From assembly GCF_014196345.1 (NCBI RefSeq), contig NZ_JACIDN010000001.1, positions 1-64,000 on the forward strand: a DNA stretch of 64,000 nt, written 5' to 3'. The stretch is from Methylobacterium brachythecii (GTDB taxonomy: Bacteria > Pseudomonadota > Alphaproteobacteria > Rhizobiales > Beijerinckiaceae). A program made the position numbers and the translations under genes. Position 1 is the first letter of the stretch, and each line of letters begins with the position of its first letter. Below the pieces are notes generated by a model. The model worked only from the letters and a program-made list of their open reading frames with translations. It did no database searches and was not told where the DNA came from. This document shows, in pieces, positions 46,637-56,315 of this stretch.

Positions 46637-49489
46637 ATGATCCCGCTTCCGCCGAACGAAGTCGAACGGCTGGCCGCGTTACGCGGCCTGCACATCCTCG
46701 ACACGGCTTCGGAACCGCATTTCGACGCGGTTTGCCGTACGGCGGCGGCCCTGTTCCGCGTGCCGATCGCGCTGGTCTCGCTGATCGACGCGGACCGGCT
46801 CTGGGTGAAGGCGCGCTGCGGCGTCGACGTGGACAGCGCGCCGCGCAAGGATGCCTTCTGCAGCCGCACCATCCTCTCGGACGACGTCCACGTCGTCGAG
46901 GACGCGCACCGAGATGATTGCTTCGCCGGCAATTCATTCGTCACGGGGGAGCCTCGGGTCCGGTTCTATGCCGGTGCTCCGCTGATCCTGCAGAAGGACC
47001 TGCGCGTCGGCAGCCTCTGCCTCGTCGACACCGTTCCGCGCTGCTTCTCGCCCGAGCAACGCCGCCAGCTTCAGGACCTCGCCGAGATGGTTGTGGCCCA
47101 TCTCCACCTGCACGCGGCGACCGCCGACAAGGCGCGGCAGGCGGCCGCCCAGCAGGCCGCGATCCTCGGCCAGCTCGCCGAAGGCGTCATCGTCACCGAC
47201 ACGTCCGGCAGGATCACCCTCGTCAACGAGGCCGCCGCCGCGATCCACGGCGTCGCCCGCCTCGACGTCACGCCGGACGATTACAGCGCCACCTACCACC
47301 TCTTCACCGAGGATGGCCGGCCCTACGTGTCCCGCGAACTGGCCCTGGCGAGAGCCGTGCGCGGCGAGACGGTTCTCGGCTCGCGCTGGCGCATCCGGCG
47401 CCCCGACGGATCGGACGTGCTCGCCGTCGGCAGCGCCCGGCCCCTGCGCGGGCCGGACGGGGCGCAGATCGGCGCCGTGCTGACGGTACGGGACGAGACG
47501 GCACGGGACGCCGCGGAGGCCGGCCTGCGGGAGAGCGAGGCCCGCTTGCGCGCGCTCACCGACAACATGCCCTCGGGCGGTGTCTTCCAGCTCGCCAGCG
47601 GCCTCGCGCCGAACGGCACGGGCCGGCGCTTCCTGCACCTGTCGCGCAGCTACGAGCGGATGACCGGCGTCTCGGTGGAGACGGCCATCGCCAACCCGCA
47701 CATAGCCTACGGCCTGATCGTGCCCGAACATCGCGCGCTGATCACCGAGGCCGAGGAGCGTTCGATCCGCGACCGCACGCCGTTCGACGTCGAGGTCCAG
47801 ATCCAGCGCGCCGATACCGGCGAACTCCGCTGGTGCCGGATCATCTCCGCCCCGCGAGACCTGCTCGACGGCTCGGTGATCTGGGACGGACTGCTCATCG
47901 ACGTCACCGATCAAAAGCGCACCGACGATGCCCTGCGCGAATTGAACGCGACCCTCGCTCAGCGCGTCGCCGCGCGCACGCAGGAGGCGGATGCGGCCCG
48001 CGACCAGGCCGAGGCGGCGAGCCGGGCCAAGTCCGAATTCCTGGCCGCCATGAGCCACGAGATCCGGACGCCGCTCAACGGTATCCTCGGCTACACCGAT
48101 CTCCTCCTCGACCATGCGACCCTCGACAAGGCCCTGCGGCCCCATGCCGAGCGCATCCGCTCGGCCGGCTCGGCCCTGCTGACCGTGGTCGACGACATCC
48201 TCGATTTCTCCACCGTCGAGGCCGGACGCATCGCGCTTTCGCCCGAACCGCTGGCGATCGATCGCCTGGCCGAGGAGGCCGCCGCGATCGTGCGTCTCAG
48301 CGCCGAATTGAAGGGGTTGCGGCTCGGCGTCGAGGCCGATCCCGCGCTGCCGAGCCACGTCCTCGGCGACCGCGACCGGCTGCGTCAGGTGCTGCTGAAC
48401 CTGCTCAACAACGCCGTGAAGTTCACCGCCGAGGGTAGCGTGACGCTGGCGATCGAAGGAGCACCCAGCGGCACTGGTGAGGCGCGGCTGCGTTTCTCCG
48501 TGCGCGATACCGGGATCGGCATCCCGGCCGAGAAGCAGCACCTGCTCTTCGAGCGCTTCAGCCAGATCGACGGCACCATCCGGCGCGAATTCGGCGGCAC
48601 CGGCCTCGGCCTCGCCATCTCGAAGCGGCTCGTCGAACTGATGGGCGGCACGATCGGCCTGACGAGCGAAGCGGGGCGCGGCTCGACCTTCTGGTTCGAG
48701 GTCAGCTTGCCGCTCGCCGAGCCGGCGCCGTGCCCGGCGATCGAACGCCTGTCCGCTCCCCGCCGTGGCGGTCGCCGGCTGCTCCTCGTCGAGGATGTCC
48801 CGCTGAACCAGGATCTCGCCGAGGCCGTGCTCACGCGCGCGGGCCACGCGGTCGATATCGTCGCCAGCGGCGCCGAGGCCGTGGCCGCGGTCCAGGCCGA
48901 GAAGTACGACCTCGTGCTGATGGACATCCAGATGCCGGGCATGGACGGGATCACCGCCACCCGCCTGATCCGCGCCCTCGATCACCCGGCTGCCGCGGTC
49001 CCGATCGTGGCAATGACCGCCAACGTGCTGCCGCAGCAGGTCGCGAGCTACCGGCAGGCCGGCATGCAGGACCATGTTGGCAAGCCGTTCAAGAAGCAGG
49101 CTCTCTTCGCCACGATCGAGCTTTGGGCGCTGGGCGGCAGCGAGGACGCGGCCGACGTCGTCGAGCCGGTCGCCAATCGCGGTGCCTTCGAGGCCATCGT
49201 CGACACGCTCGGCCGATCCCGCGCCGACGACCTGCTCGCGACGCTGGCGGAGGAGCTCGACGCCCGCCTCGGCGAGGAGGGGACGATCCCCGATCGCGAC
49301 GGGCTGGCGGACGGCGCGCATGCGATGGTCACGGCCGCCGCGATGCTCGGATTCGACGACCTGTCCGACCTCTGCCGCAAGGTCGAGACGTCCTGCCGCG
49401 CGGGCGCCAATTACGCCCCGCTGGTCGTCCCCCTGCACAAGCAGAGACGCCTCGCGCTCCGCAGGATCGGAAGCCTTCTCGCGACCTGA
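46637..49489 (+). CDS. Hybrid sensor histidine kinase (GAF-PAS-PAS-HisKA-HATPase-REC-Hpt)
   Basis: A 950-residue cytoplasmic hybrid kinase; no membrane segment is seen. Domains in order: GAF (about 20-160), PAS (about 170-290), second PAS (about 300-430), a short coiled link, HisKA with phospho-accepting His474 in [11 protein letters not shown], HATPase ([26 protein letters not shown]), a receiver with Asp763 in [13 protein letters not shown], and a C-terminal Hpt-like helix with His895 in [13 protein letters not shown]. The usual Hpt motif has Lys-Gly after the histidine; here it is Val-Thr. The ligand and output partner are unknown. It stands alone after hisG. Confidence 0.9.
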   Translation: MIPLPPNEVERLAALRGLHILDTASEPHFDAVCRTAAALFRVPIALVSLIDADRLWVKARCGVDVDSAPRKDAFCSRTILSDDVHVVEDAHRDDCFAGNSFVTGEPRVRFYAGAPLILQKDLRVGSLCLVDTVPRCFSPEQRRQLQDLAEMVVAHLHLHAATADKARQAAAQQAAILGQLAEGVIVTDTSGRITLVNEAAAAIHGVARLDVTPDDYSATYHLFTEDGRPYVSRELALARAVRGETVLGSRWRIRRPDGSDVLAVGSARPLRGPDGAQIGAVLTVRDETARDAAEAGLRESEARLRALTDNMPSGGVFQLASGLAPNGTGRRFLHLSRSYERMTGVSVETAIANPHIAYGLIVPEHRALITEAEERSIRDRTPFDVEVQIQRADTGELRWCRIISAPRDLLDGSVIWDGLLIDVTDQKRTDDALRELNATLAQRVAARTQEADAARDQAEAASRAKSEFLAAMSHEIRTPLNGILGYTDLLLDHATLDKALRPHAERIRSAGSALLTVVDDILDFSTVEAGRIALSPEPLAIDRLAEEAAAIVRLSAELKGLRLGVEADPALPSHVLGDRDRLRQVLLNLLNNAVKFTAEGSVTLAIEGAPSGTGEARLRFSVRDTGIGIPAEKQHLLFERFSQIDGTIRREFGGTGLGLAISKRLVELMGGTIGLTSEAGRGSTFWFEVSLPLAEPAPCPAIERLSAPRRGGRRLLLVEDVPLNQDLAEAVLTRAGHAVDIVASGAEAVAAVQAEKYDLVLMDIQMPGMDGITATRLIRALDHPAAAVPIVAMTANVLPQQVASYRQAGMQDHVGKPFKKQALFATIELWALGGSEDAADVVEPVANRGAFEAIVDTLGRSRADDLLATLAEELDARLGEEGTIPDRDGLADGAHAMVTAAAMLGFDDLSDLCRKVETSCRAGANYAPLVVPLHKQRRLALRRIGSLLAT

Positions 49490-49569
49490 GCGGGATGCGG
49501 GACAGGCCCGCTTTGGCAAAGGCGTCGCCGCACACCATGTCTGCCCCGAATCATCGGGACGGACGCGGG

Positions 49570-50496
49570 ATGCAGCTCACCGGACTCCACCACCTCACCG
49601 CCATCACGGCGCGCGCGGCCGACAACGCGGCCTTCTACACCCGCGTGCTGGGGCTGCGCCTCGTCAAGAAGACGGTGAACCAGGACGACGTCTCGGCCTA
49701 TCACCTGTTCTACGCCGACGGGCTGGCCTCGCCGGGCTCCGACGTCACCTTCTTCGATTGGCCGGCTCCACCCGAACGGCGCGGCACCAGCAGCATCAGC
49801 CGCACCGGCCTGCGCGTCGCCGGTGGCCTCGACTGGTGGCACGAACACCTTTCGCGCGCAGGAGTGAAGCCATCGGAACCGCTGATGCGGGACGGCCGGC
49901 TCACCCTCGACGTCGAGGATCCCGAAGGCCAGCGTCTCAGCCTCGTCGACGATGGTGGCGCGGGCGAGAGCCATCCCTGGGCCGGCAGCCCCGTACCGCA
50001 GGAGCGCCAGATCCGCGGGCTCGGACCGGTCCAGCTCAGCGTCGCTGCTGCCGAGCGGACCGAGGCAGTCCTTACCGACGTGCTCGGCATGCGCTTCGAG
50101 CGCAACTTCGACAGCCCCGAAGGCGCAGTGCGCGTCTTCAGCATGGGTGCAGGCGGCCCAGCCGCGGAGGTGCACCTTCTCGAGGATGCCGGCGCGCCTG
50201 CGCGGCAGGGCGCGGGCGCCGTCCACCATGTCGCCTTCCGCATTCCCGATTCCGACTACGCGGCCTGGGCCGATCGCCTGAACCAGCGGCGGATGCCGTC
50301 GAGCGGGCCGGTGGACCGCTTCTATTTCCGCAGCCTCTACTTCCGCGAGCCCAACGGCATCCTGTTCGAGATCGCCACGGACGGCCCCGGCTTCACCGCG
50401 GACGAGCCCCTGGAGACGCTGGGCCAGCGCCTCGCCCTGCCGCCCTTCCTGGAGCCGCGCCGCGCGGAGATCGAGGCCGGACTGAAGCCCTTGTGA
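49570..50496 (+). CDS. VOC family ring-cleaving dioxygenase
   Basis: A 308-residue protein with two vicinal-oxygen-chelate modules, of the group annotated as ring-cleaving dioxygenase (LinE/MhqO-like). The first module starts [27 protein letters not shown]; metal ligands are likely His in HHLT, His in [10 protein letters not shown] and Glu in GILFEIATD. The substrate is probably a hydroquinone or similar ring, but this is by family. An in-frame ATG at 49537 would add eleven residues. Confidence 0.85.
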   Translation: MQLTGLHHLTAITARAADNAAFYTRVLGLRLVKKTVNQDDVSAYHLFYADGLASPGSDVTFFDWPAPPERRGTSSISRTGLRVAGGLDWWHEHLSRAGVKPSEPLMRDGRLTLDVEDPEGQRLSLVDDGGAGESHPWAGSPVPQERQIRGLGPVQLSVAAAERTEAVLTDVLGMRFERNFDSPEGAVRVFSMGAGGPAAEVHLLEDAGAPARQGAGAVHHVAFRIPDSDYAAWADRLNQRRMPSSGPVDRFYFRSLYFREPNGILFEIATDGPGFTADEPLETLGQRLALPPFLEPRRAEIEAGLKPL

Positions 50497-50672
50497 TCGA
50501 GCGCCCTTATCGACGCCGCGATTCAGTCATGAACCGCTGGCATGGCGCTGCTCGCAATCGACGTGCATCTGCTTCGCGCGAAGCACCTCGGCATTGTCCT
50601 CGACTTGACGCGCGGGCCGCACCTGCGAGAAGAGCGGCAAAAAAATCATCGGATTCGGGACAATTTAGAATT

Positions 50673-51446
50673 ATGAGCAAGTACTACGAAGAGCGGGTTC
50701 TCAGCGTTCATCATTGGACCGACACGCTTTTCTCTTTCCGCACCACGCGCGATCCTTCGTTCCGCTTCCGCAACGGCGAGTTCACGATGATCGGGATCGA
50801 GGTCGAGGGAAGGCCTCTGCTGCGCGCCTATTCGGTGGTCTCGGCCAATTACGAGGAAGAGCTGGAGTTCTTCTCGATCAAGGTCGCCAACGGCCCGCTC
50901 ACCTCGAAGCTTCAGCACCTCAAGGTCGGCGACCCGATCATGGTCGGCAAGAAGCCGACCGGAACGCTGGTCCTCGACAACCTGCTTCCCGGCAAGAACC
51001 TCTACCTGCTCGGCACCGGCACCGGCCTCGCGCCGTTCATGTCGATCATCAAGGATCCGGAGACCTACGAGCGCTTCGAGAAGGTCGTGCTGGTCCATGG
51101 CTGCCGCCAGGTGCAGGAGCTCGCCTATGGCGAGACCATCACCGAGGCGCTACCGAACCACGAATTCCTCGGCGAGGTGATCTCGGCCGGCCTGATCTAC
51201 TACCCGACCGTGACCCGCGAGCCCTTCCGCAACCGCGGCCGCATCACCGATCTGATGGTGTCCGGCAAGCTGTTCGAGGATATCGGCCTGCCGAACATGT
51301 CGATCGAGAACGACCGCTTCATGCTGTGCGGCTCGCCGGAGATGATCCGCGACACCCGCGAGTTGCTCTCCGGCCTCGGCTACGAAGAGGGCAACCACGG
51401 CGAGGCCGCCCACTACGTCATCGAGAAGGCCTTCGTCGAGAAGTGA
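50673..51446 (+). CDS. fpr: Ferredoxin/flavodoxin-NADP+ reductase
   Basis: A 257-residue FAD enzyme of the bacterial class (subclass I, Fpr). FAD-binding is shown by LLRAYSVVSANYEEELEFFSI (the R-x-Y-S motif) and NADP-binding by YLLGTGTGLAPFMSI, VLVHGCR and FMLCGSPEM. The C-terminus ends VEK with a preceding aromatic-poor tail typical of proteobacterial Fpr. It supplies or withdraws electrons from ferredoxin or flavodoxin; followed by bioD in a four-base overlap. Flavodoxin or ferredoxin reduction is relevant to BioB, which may explain the pairing. Confidence 0.94.
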   Translation: MSKYYEERVLSVHHWTDTLFSFRTTRDPSFRFRNGEFTMIGIEVEGRPLLRAYSVVSANYEEELEFFSIKVANGPLTSKLQHLKVGDPIMVGKKPTGTLVLDNLLPGKNLYLLGTGTGLAPFMSIIKDPETYERFEKVVLVHGCRQVQELAYGETITEALPNHEFLGEVISAGLIYYPTVTREPFRNRGRITDLMVSGKLFEDIGLPNMSIENDRFMLCGSPEMIRDTRELLSGLGYEEGNHGEAAHYVIEKAFVEK

Positions 51447-52159
51447 GCGCGACACCCCGGCGCCGCGCCCTGTTCATCGCCGGCGCCGGAACCGAAATCG
51501 GCAAGACCTACGCGACCGCCGCGCTGACCCGCCGCCTGCGTGAGCAGGGACGCCACGTCCTAACGCTGAAGCCGCTGGCCAGCGGCGTCCCGCCGATCGA
51601 CGATCCTGCCTTCGCCGAAAGCGACACCGCGATCCTGCTGGCGGCCCAGGGACTTTCCGTCGCGACGGAGACGGTGGAGGCCTGCTCGCCCTGGCGGTTT
51701 TCCGCGCCGCTCGCGCCCGACCAAGCTGCGGCCCGGGAGGGGCGAAAGCTCCATCTCGACGAACTCGTCACGTGGTGCGAGCGGCAGCTCCCACCCCATC
51801 GACAGCCTCATCCCGATATGACTGTCCTGATCGAAGGCGTCGGCGGCCTCATGAGCCCGATCACCGCGGACGCCACCGGCCTCGACTGGCTGAAGCAGCT
51901 TGGTTTGCCGGCTCTACTCGTCTCCGGCAGCTATCTCGGCGCAATCAGCCACGCGCTGACCGCCATCGAGACTCTGAAAGCGCATGGTGTCCCGCTCGCA
52001 GGCGTCGTGGTGAGCGAGAGCACCGACGCGCCGACGCCGCCGGAGGTCGTTTCAGAGGCCATAGCACGGCGTGTGGAGGTGACGGTTGGGATCGTGCCGC
52101 GTGGCGGCGCTTTTCCTGGCGGCCTTGCCGATGCGCTGCTTCAAGGGCCGCTCGGCTAG
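51443..52159 (+). CDS. bioD: Dethiobiotin synthetase
   Basis: A 238-residue P-loop enzyme that closes the ureido ring of biotin using ATP and CO2. The P-loop is GAGTEIGKT (about 13-21), followed by TLKPLASGV and the VEGVGG-type motif here as LIEGVGGLMSPI. The start is GTG at 51443, overlapping the fpr stop as GTGA; this gives the expected short N-terminus (SATPRRRALFIAGAGTE). Other bio genes are not in the window. Confidence 0.92.
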   Translation: MSATPRRRALFIAGAGTEIGKTYATAALTRRLREQGRHVLTLKPLASGVPPIDDPAFAESDTAILLAAQGLSVATETVEACSPWRFSAPLAPDQAAAREGRKLHLDELVTWCERQLPPHRQPHPDMTVLIEGVGGLMSPITADATGLDWLKQLGLPALLVSGSYLGAISHALTAIETLKAHGVPLAGVVVSESTDAPTPPEVVSEAIARRVEVTVGIVPRGGAFPGGLADALLQGPLG

Positions 52160-52174
52160 GCGGCCGACCTCCCC

Positions 52175-53071
52175 TCAGCCGTCCTCCAGCCGCCCCCAGA
52201 GCGTGTCGGCGACGTGGTTGCGGCAGTCGAGCGAGCGAAACAGCCGGATCTCGATCGGGATGTCGAACCGTGCGGGGCCGGCCCGCACCAGGCGGCCTCT
52301 CCCCAGATCCTCCTCGGCGAGCGTCCGGGGCAGCCAAGCGAGGCCATGACCTTCGCGCGCCATGGTCAGCAGCGTTGCGGCCAGCCGCGAGGTGAATCCC
52401 GCCTCCAGACGCAGTTCGCCACTCTCGGAGATCTGCGCCGCCAGGATACGGCCGAGGCCTGAGGCTTGAGCGTAGCCGAGATGCGGCAACGGCCTGTCCC
52501 GCGTACCCGGCAGCGACCAAAGCGGCTGCCCGTCTTCATCGGGCGCGGAGACGGGGACGAGCACGTCCTCGCCGATGGTCACGCTCGGAAACCGGTCCGC
52601 TTCGAAGCGCATCGGCACCCGCGCATGGCAGTGGCACAGCAGGAAATGCACCTCCCCGCCGAGCATCATCTGCTCGCAGGCCTCCATGCTGTCGGAGATG
52701 AGGTTCAGCGCGCCGAGCGCCTCGACGCGCATCAGGCCGCGTATCCAGGCCGGAAAGAAGGTGAAGGAGAGCGCGTGCGTGGCGGCCACCGAGAGCGCGC
52801 CGGTATCCCGCTCGCCGATGGCTTGCGTCTCGCGGCGCGCGCGGTCGAGCGCGCGCATCATCTCGACGGCCTGCGGCTGGAGATGCAGCCCGGCCTCCGT
52901 GAGCACGGCGCCTTGCGCGCCCCGCACGAAGAGCGGCGTGCCGATCCAGTCCTCGAGAGCCCGGATACGCCGGCTGAAGGCGGGCTGCGTCACGTTGCGG
53001 GCGTCGGCGGCGCGGGAGAAGGTCTTCTGCTCGGCGAGCGCCAGAAAATCCTTCAGCCAGTCGAGATCCAT
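52175..53071 (-). CDS. LysR family transcriptional regulator
   Basis: A 298-residue LysR regulator. The winged helix-turn-helix is at the N-terminus (FLALAEQKTFSRAADARNVTQPAFSRRIRALE, read as TFSRAADARNVTQPAFSRR), followed by the linker helix and an effector-binding domain. The HTH matches the branch that includes YjiE/HypT, but ligands differ widely. It diverges from dctA, with a T-N11-A box at 53085-53097 between them, and so probably controls the dctA-tarD unit and itself. Confidence 0.92.
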   Translation of the reverse strand: MDLDWLKDFLALAEQKTFSRAADARNVTQPAFSRRIRALEDWIGTPLFVRGAQGAVLTEAGLHLQPQAVEMMRALDRARRETQAIGERDTGALSVAATHALSFTFFPAWIRGLMRVEALGALNLISDSMEACEQMMLGGEVHFLLCHCHARVPMRFEADRFPSVTIGEDVLVPVSAPDEDGQPLWSLPGTRDRPLPHLGYAQASGLGRILAAQISESGELRLEAGFTSRLAATLLTMAREGHGLAWLPRTLAEEDLGRGRLVRAGPARFDIPIEIRLFRSLDCRNHVADTLWGRLEDG

Positions 53072-53084
53072 GCCGATGCCGTTC

Positions 53085-53097
53085 TCGCATAACGCGA
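53085..53097. promoter_or_regulatory. Candidate LysR box
   Basis: TCGCATAACGCGA fits the T-N11-A rule with the dyad TCGC/GCGA. It is 14 bases upstream of the LysR start and 97 bases upstream of dctA, as expected for an autoregulatory divergent control site. Confidence 0.5.
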
Positions 53098-53193
53098 ACC
53101 GAACATGGCATTGGCCCGAGCGGCGAGTCCAGCAGTAGGTCTTCGGGAAAGCCCCCGTACGAGAGGCACTCAGATCCCGGGAGGATCACGGCC

Positions 53194-54504
53194 ATGAAGA
53201 ACTGGCTCGGCAAGCTCTACATCCAGGTCTTCTTCGGGATCATTCTCGGTGGCCTGATCGGATATGTCTGGCCCACCATCGGCATCGCGCTGCAGCCCTT
53301 CGCGGACGGCTTCATCAAACTGATCAAGATGCTGCTCGCGCCGATCATCTTCGGCACGATCGTGGTCGGCATCGCCAAGATGGGCAACCTCAAGGAGGTC
53401 GGCCGCATCGGCATCCGGGCGCTGTTGTACTTCGAAGTGGTCTCGACGCTGGCTCTCGTGATCGGCCTCGTCGTCGTCAACATCATGCAGCCGGGCGTGG
53501 GCATGAACATCGATGCCTCGCACATCGATGGGAAGGCCATCGCCGGCTACGCCAAGGTGGCCGAGACGCAGCCCGGCCTCGTCGGCTTCCTGATGGACAT
53601 CATCCCGACGACCATCGTGGATGCCTTCGCCAAGGGCGCGATGCTGCAGATCATCCTGATCTCGGTGCTGCTCGGCATCGCCCTCGTCGAGGCCGGCGAG
53701 CGCGGCAAGCCGGTGGTCGCGGTGATCGACAGTCTGCTCGATGCGCTCTTCCGCATCGTCGCGATGGTCATGCGGCTCGCACCCCTCGGCGCGGGAGCCG
53801 GCGTCGCCTTCACCTTCGGCAAGTACGGCGTCGGCACCGTCTGGTCGCTCGCCTACCTGATGCTCGGCGTCTACCTCACCTCGATCGTCTTCGTGGTGGT
53901 GGTGCTGGGCGCGGTGGCCCGCTGGGCCGGCTTCCCACTCACGAAGTTCCTCGCCTACTTCAAGGACGAGATCCTCATCACCTTCGGCACCTGCTCGACC
54001 GAAGCGGTGATGCCCCGGATGATGGCGAAGCTCGAGCGGCTGGGCTGTGACAAGTCCGTGGTCGGGCTCGTGCTGCCCACCGGCTACACCTTCAACGCCG
54101 ACGGCACCTCGATCTACCTGACCATGGCGGCGATCTTCGTCGCGCAGGCCACCAACACGCCACTCGATATCTGGGGGCAGCTCGTCATCCTGGGCGTCCT
54201 GCTGCTGACCTCGAAGGGATCGGCGGGCGTCGCCGGCGCCGGCTTCGTGACGCTCGCGGCGACCCTGTCGAGCATCCACACCGTGCCGGTGACCGGCCTC
54301 GTCCTGCTGCTCGGCGTCGACCGTTTCATGAACGAGGCGCGTGCCGTCACCAACCTCATCGGCAACGGCATCGCCACCATCGCCGTCGCGAAATGGGAGG
54401 GCGCCTTCGACCAAGCGAAGGCCGAGGCCGCGTATCGCGACCGCGCCCGGCCCGTCCTCGCCGAGCCCTCGTCCGACCCGCAGGCGGTGGCCGCCGCCTC
54501 CTGA
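53194..54504 (+). CDS. dctA: C4-dicarboxylate:cation symporter
   Basis: A 436-residue DAACS-family transporter. The family pattern is clear: KMLLAPIIFGTIVVGIAKMG, the serine-rich loop FGTCSTEAVMPRMM, LPTGYTFNADGTSIYL and LSSIHTVPVTGLVLLLGVDRFMNEARA (read as the VDRFMNEAR core). It usually imports succinate, malate and fumarate. Here the divergent LysR gene and the downstream tartrate-dehydratase-like gene, 31 bases away, suggest that D-tartrate may be a substrate or a co-substrate. A GGGAGGA site precedes the ATG. Confidence 0.93.
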   Translation: MKNWLGKLYIQVFFGIILGGLIGYVWPTIGIALQPFADGFIKLIKMLLAPIIFGTIVVGIAKMGNLKEVGRIGIRALLYFEVVSTLALVIGLVVVNIMQPGVGMNIDASHIDGKAIAGYAKVAETQPGLVGFLMDIIPTTIVDAFAKGAMLQIILISVLLGIALVEAGERGKPVVAVIDSLLDALFRIVAMVMRLAPLGAGAGVAFTFGKYGVGTVWSLAYLMLGVYLTSIVFVVVVLGAVARWAGFPLTKFLAYFKDEILITFGTCSTEAVMPRMMAKLERLGCDKSVVGLVLPTGYTFNADGTSIYLTMAAIFVAQATNTPLDIWGQLVILGVLLLTSKGSAGVAGAGFVTLAATLSSIHTVPVTGLVLLLGVDRFMNEARAVTNLIGNGIATIAVAKWEGAFDQAKAEAAYRDRARPVLAEPSSDPQAVAAAS

Positions 54505-54535
54505 CGCCCCCTCACCTTAAAAAGCGAGAAAGAGC

Positions 54536-55699
54536 ATGCGCATCGTCGACGTCTGCGAGATCACCAAGCCGATCTCATCGCCCATCCGCAACGCCTATAT
54601 CGACTTCTCGAAGATGACTGCGAGCCTGGTGGCCGTCGTCACCGACGTGGAGCGGGATGGCCGCCGGGTGGTCGGCTACGGCTTCAACTCGAACGGTCGC
54701 TACGGCCAGGGCGGCCTGATCCGCGAACGCTTCCGGGATCGCCTGCTCCAGGCCGAGCCGAAGAGCGTCCTCAACGAGGCAGGCGACAACCTCGACCCGC
54801 ACAAGCTCTGGGCGGCGATGATGACCAACGAGAAGCCCGGCGGCCACGGCGAGCGCTCGGTGGCAGTCGGCACCCTCGACATGGCGATCTGGGACGCGAC
54901 GGCGAAGATCGCCGGCAAGCCGCTCTTCCGCATGCTCGCCGAGCAGGATGGCCGCGAGGCCGATCCGCGCGTCTTCGTCTACGCGGCCGGTGGCTACTAC
55001 TATCCCGGCAAGGACTATTCTGCCCTGCGAGCCGAGATGCGCAGCTATCTCGACCGCGGCTACAGCGTCGTGAAGATGAAGATCGGCGGCGCCCCGATCG
55101 ACGAGGACCAGCGCCGCATCGAGGCCGTGCTCGCCGAGATCGAGGGGCAGGCCCGGCTCGCCGTCGACGTGAACGGCCGCTTCGACCTCGAGACCGGCAT
55201 CGCCTACGCCAAGATGCTCCGCGAATACCCGCTGTTCTGGTACGAGGAGATCGGCGACCCGCTCGACTACGCCCTGCAGGCGGCGATGAGCGAGTTCTAT
55301 CCCGGCCCGATGGCCACCGGCGAGAACCTGTTCTCGCACCAGGACGCCCGCAACCTGCTCCGCTACGGCGGCATGCGCCCGGACCGCGACTGGCTGCAAT
55401 TCGACTGCGCCCTGTCCTACGGCCTCGTCGAATACCTGCGCACCCTTGAGGTACTGGACCAATTCGGCTGGTCGCGCAGCCGCTGCATCCCGCATGGCGG
55501 CCACCAGATGTCGCTCAACATCGCTGCCGGCCTCGGGCTGGGCGGCAACGAGAGCTACCCCGACCTATTCCAGCCCTATGGCGGCTTCCCGGACGGCGTG
55601 AAGGTCGAGGACGGCCACATCACCATGCCGGAGATCCCGGGCATCGGCTTCGAGGGCAAGTCGGACCTAATCAAGGTGATGCGGGAATTGGCGGAGTAA
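54536..55699 (+). CDS. tarD: D-tartrate dehydratase-like enolase-superfamily enzyme
   Basis: A 387-residue member of the mandelate racemase/enolase superfamily. Catalytic and metal residues are Lys182 in VVKMKIGG, Asp211 (AVDVNGR), Glu237 (WYEEIGD), Glu263 (TGENLFS) and His320 in CIPHGGHQMS. These match, with an offset of two, the residues of the characterised Bradyrhizobium D-tartrate dehydratase (Lys184, Asp213, Glu239, Glu265, His322). It would turn D-tartrate into oxaloacetate. It follows dctA in the same direction. Other acid-sugar dehydratases remain possible without an assay. Confidence 0.88.
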   Translation: MRIVDVCEITKPISSPIRNAYIDFSKMTASLVAVVTDVERDGRRVVGYGFNSNGRYGQGGLIRERFRDRLLQAEPKSVLNEAGDNLDPHKLWAAMMTNEKPGGHGERSVAVGTLDMAIWDATAKIAGKPLFRMLAEQDGREADPRVFVYAAGGYYYPGKDYSALRAEMRSYLDRGYSVVKMKIGGAPIDEDQRRIEAVLAEIEGQARLAVDVNGRFDLETGIAYAKMLREYPLFWYEEIGDPLDYALQAAMSEFYPGPMATGENLFSHQDARNLLRYGGMRPDRDWLQFDCALSYGLVEYLRTLEVLDQFGWSRSRCIPHGGHQMSLNIAAGLGLGGNESYPDLFQPYGGFPDGVKVEDGHITMPEIPGIGFEGKSDLIKVMRELAE

Positions 55700-55715
55700 C
55701 GCCCTCATACCCAAG

Positions 55716-55835
55716 CCGTCATCCCGCGGCCGCGCAGCGGAATCCGGGATCCACGACTGGCCTCGACGGAGTGTCTGTCTCCCGCATCACGGGTAGATTC
55801 CGGGTTCTCGCCTCTGGCGAGCCCCGGAATGACGG
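55716..55835. repeat. Paired palindromic element (CGTCATTCCGGG type)
   Basis: A roughly 120-bp element with outer ends GCCGTCATCCCG (from 55716) and CCCGGAATGACGG (55823-55835) in opposite orientation and inner AATCCGGGAT/AGATTCCGGG segments also opposed. The right end is identical to the right arm of the repeat at 3522-3534. It follows tarD and lies before the VOC gene. Confidence 0.75.
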
Positions 55836-55931
55836 AGTTGGAAGTATTGCGGCCGGGCTGGTGGCAGCGCGCCGAAAACCGGCTACCGCATCCTCAGCAC
55901 TGATCCGCGCTGTCCGACGAGGGAACCCGCA

Positions 55932-56315
55932 ATGCCCTACCGCATCGACCACGTTCACCTGCGTAGCCGCGACGCGGTCGCGGCCTCGGTCTTCTATGTC
56001 GAGAAGCTGGGCGCCCGGGAGATCCGCCGCGATGGCTCGCCGGTCAGCCGCGTCGTGCTCGATCTCGGCGGCCTGCACCTGTTCATCGAGCAGGCGCCGG
56101 AGGACACTGCATCGAGCGCTAAGGCCCCGCATCTCGGCCTGGAGCATATCGGCTTCGCCGTCGACGACATCGAGGCGACCTTCGCCGATCTGAAGGCCAA
56201 GAATCTCGACATCGCCTCCGGCATCAACGACGTGAAGCCGGGCCTGCGCACGATCTTCATCACCGGGCCGGACGGCGTATTGATCGAGTTTCTGAAGCGC
56301 GACTTCGCGCTTTAG
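55932..56315 (+). CDS. VOC family (glyoxalase-like) protein
   Basis: A 127-residue single-module VOC protein. It starts YRIDHVHLRSRDAVAASVFYVEKLGA; likely metal ligands are His in DHVHLR, Glu in LHLFIEQ, His in LEHIGFAVDD and Glu in VLIEFLKRD, the arrangement of glyoxalase I and methylmalonyl-CoA epimerase. The reaction cannot be named. Its stop overlaps the convergent tyrC stop by four bases. Confidence 0.85.
   Translation: MPYRIDHVHLRSRDAVAASVFYVEKLGAREIRRDGSPVSRVVLDLGGLHLFIEQAPEDTASSAKAPHLGLEHIGFAVDDIEATFADLKAKNLDIASGINDVKPGLRTIFITGPDGVLIEFLKRDFAL

Noticed and set aside
46934..49519. Very long open frame antisense to the hybrid kinase gene
   Set aside because: It has no recognisable domain and is the usual stop-free shadow of a high-GC gene; the kinase frame has full domain structure.
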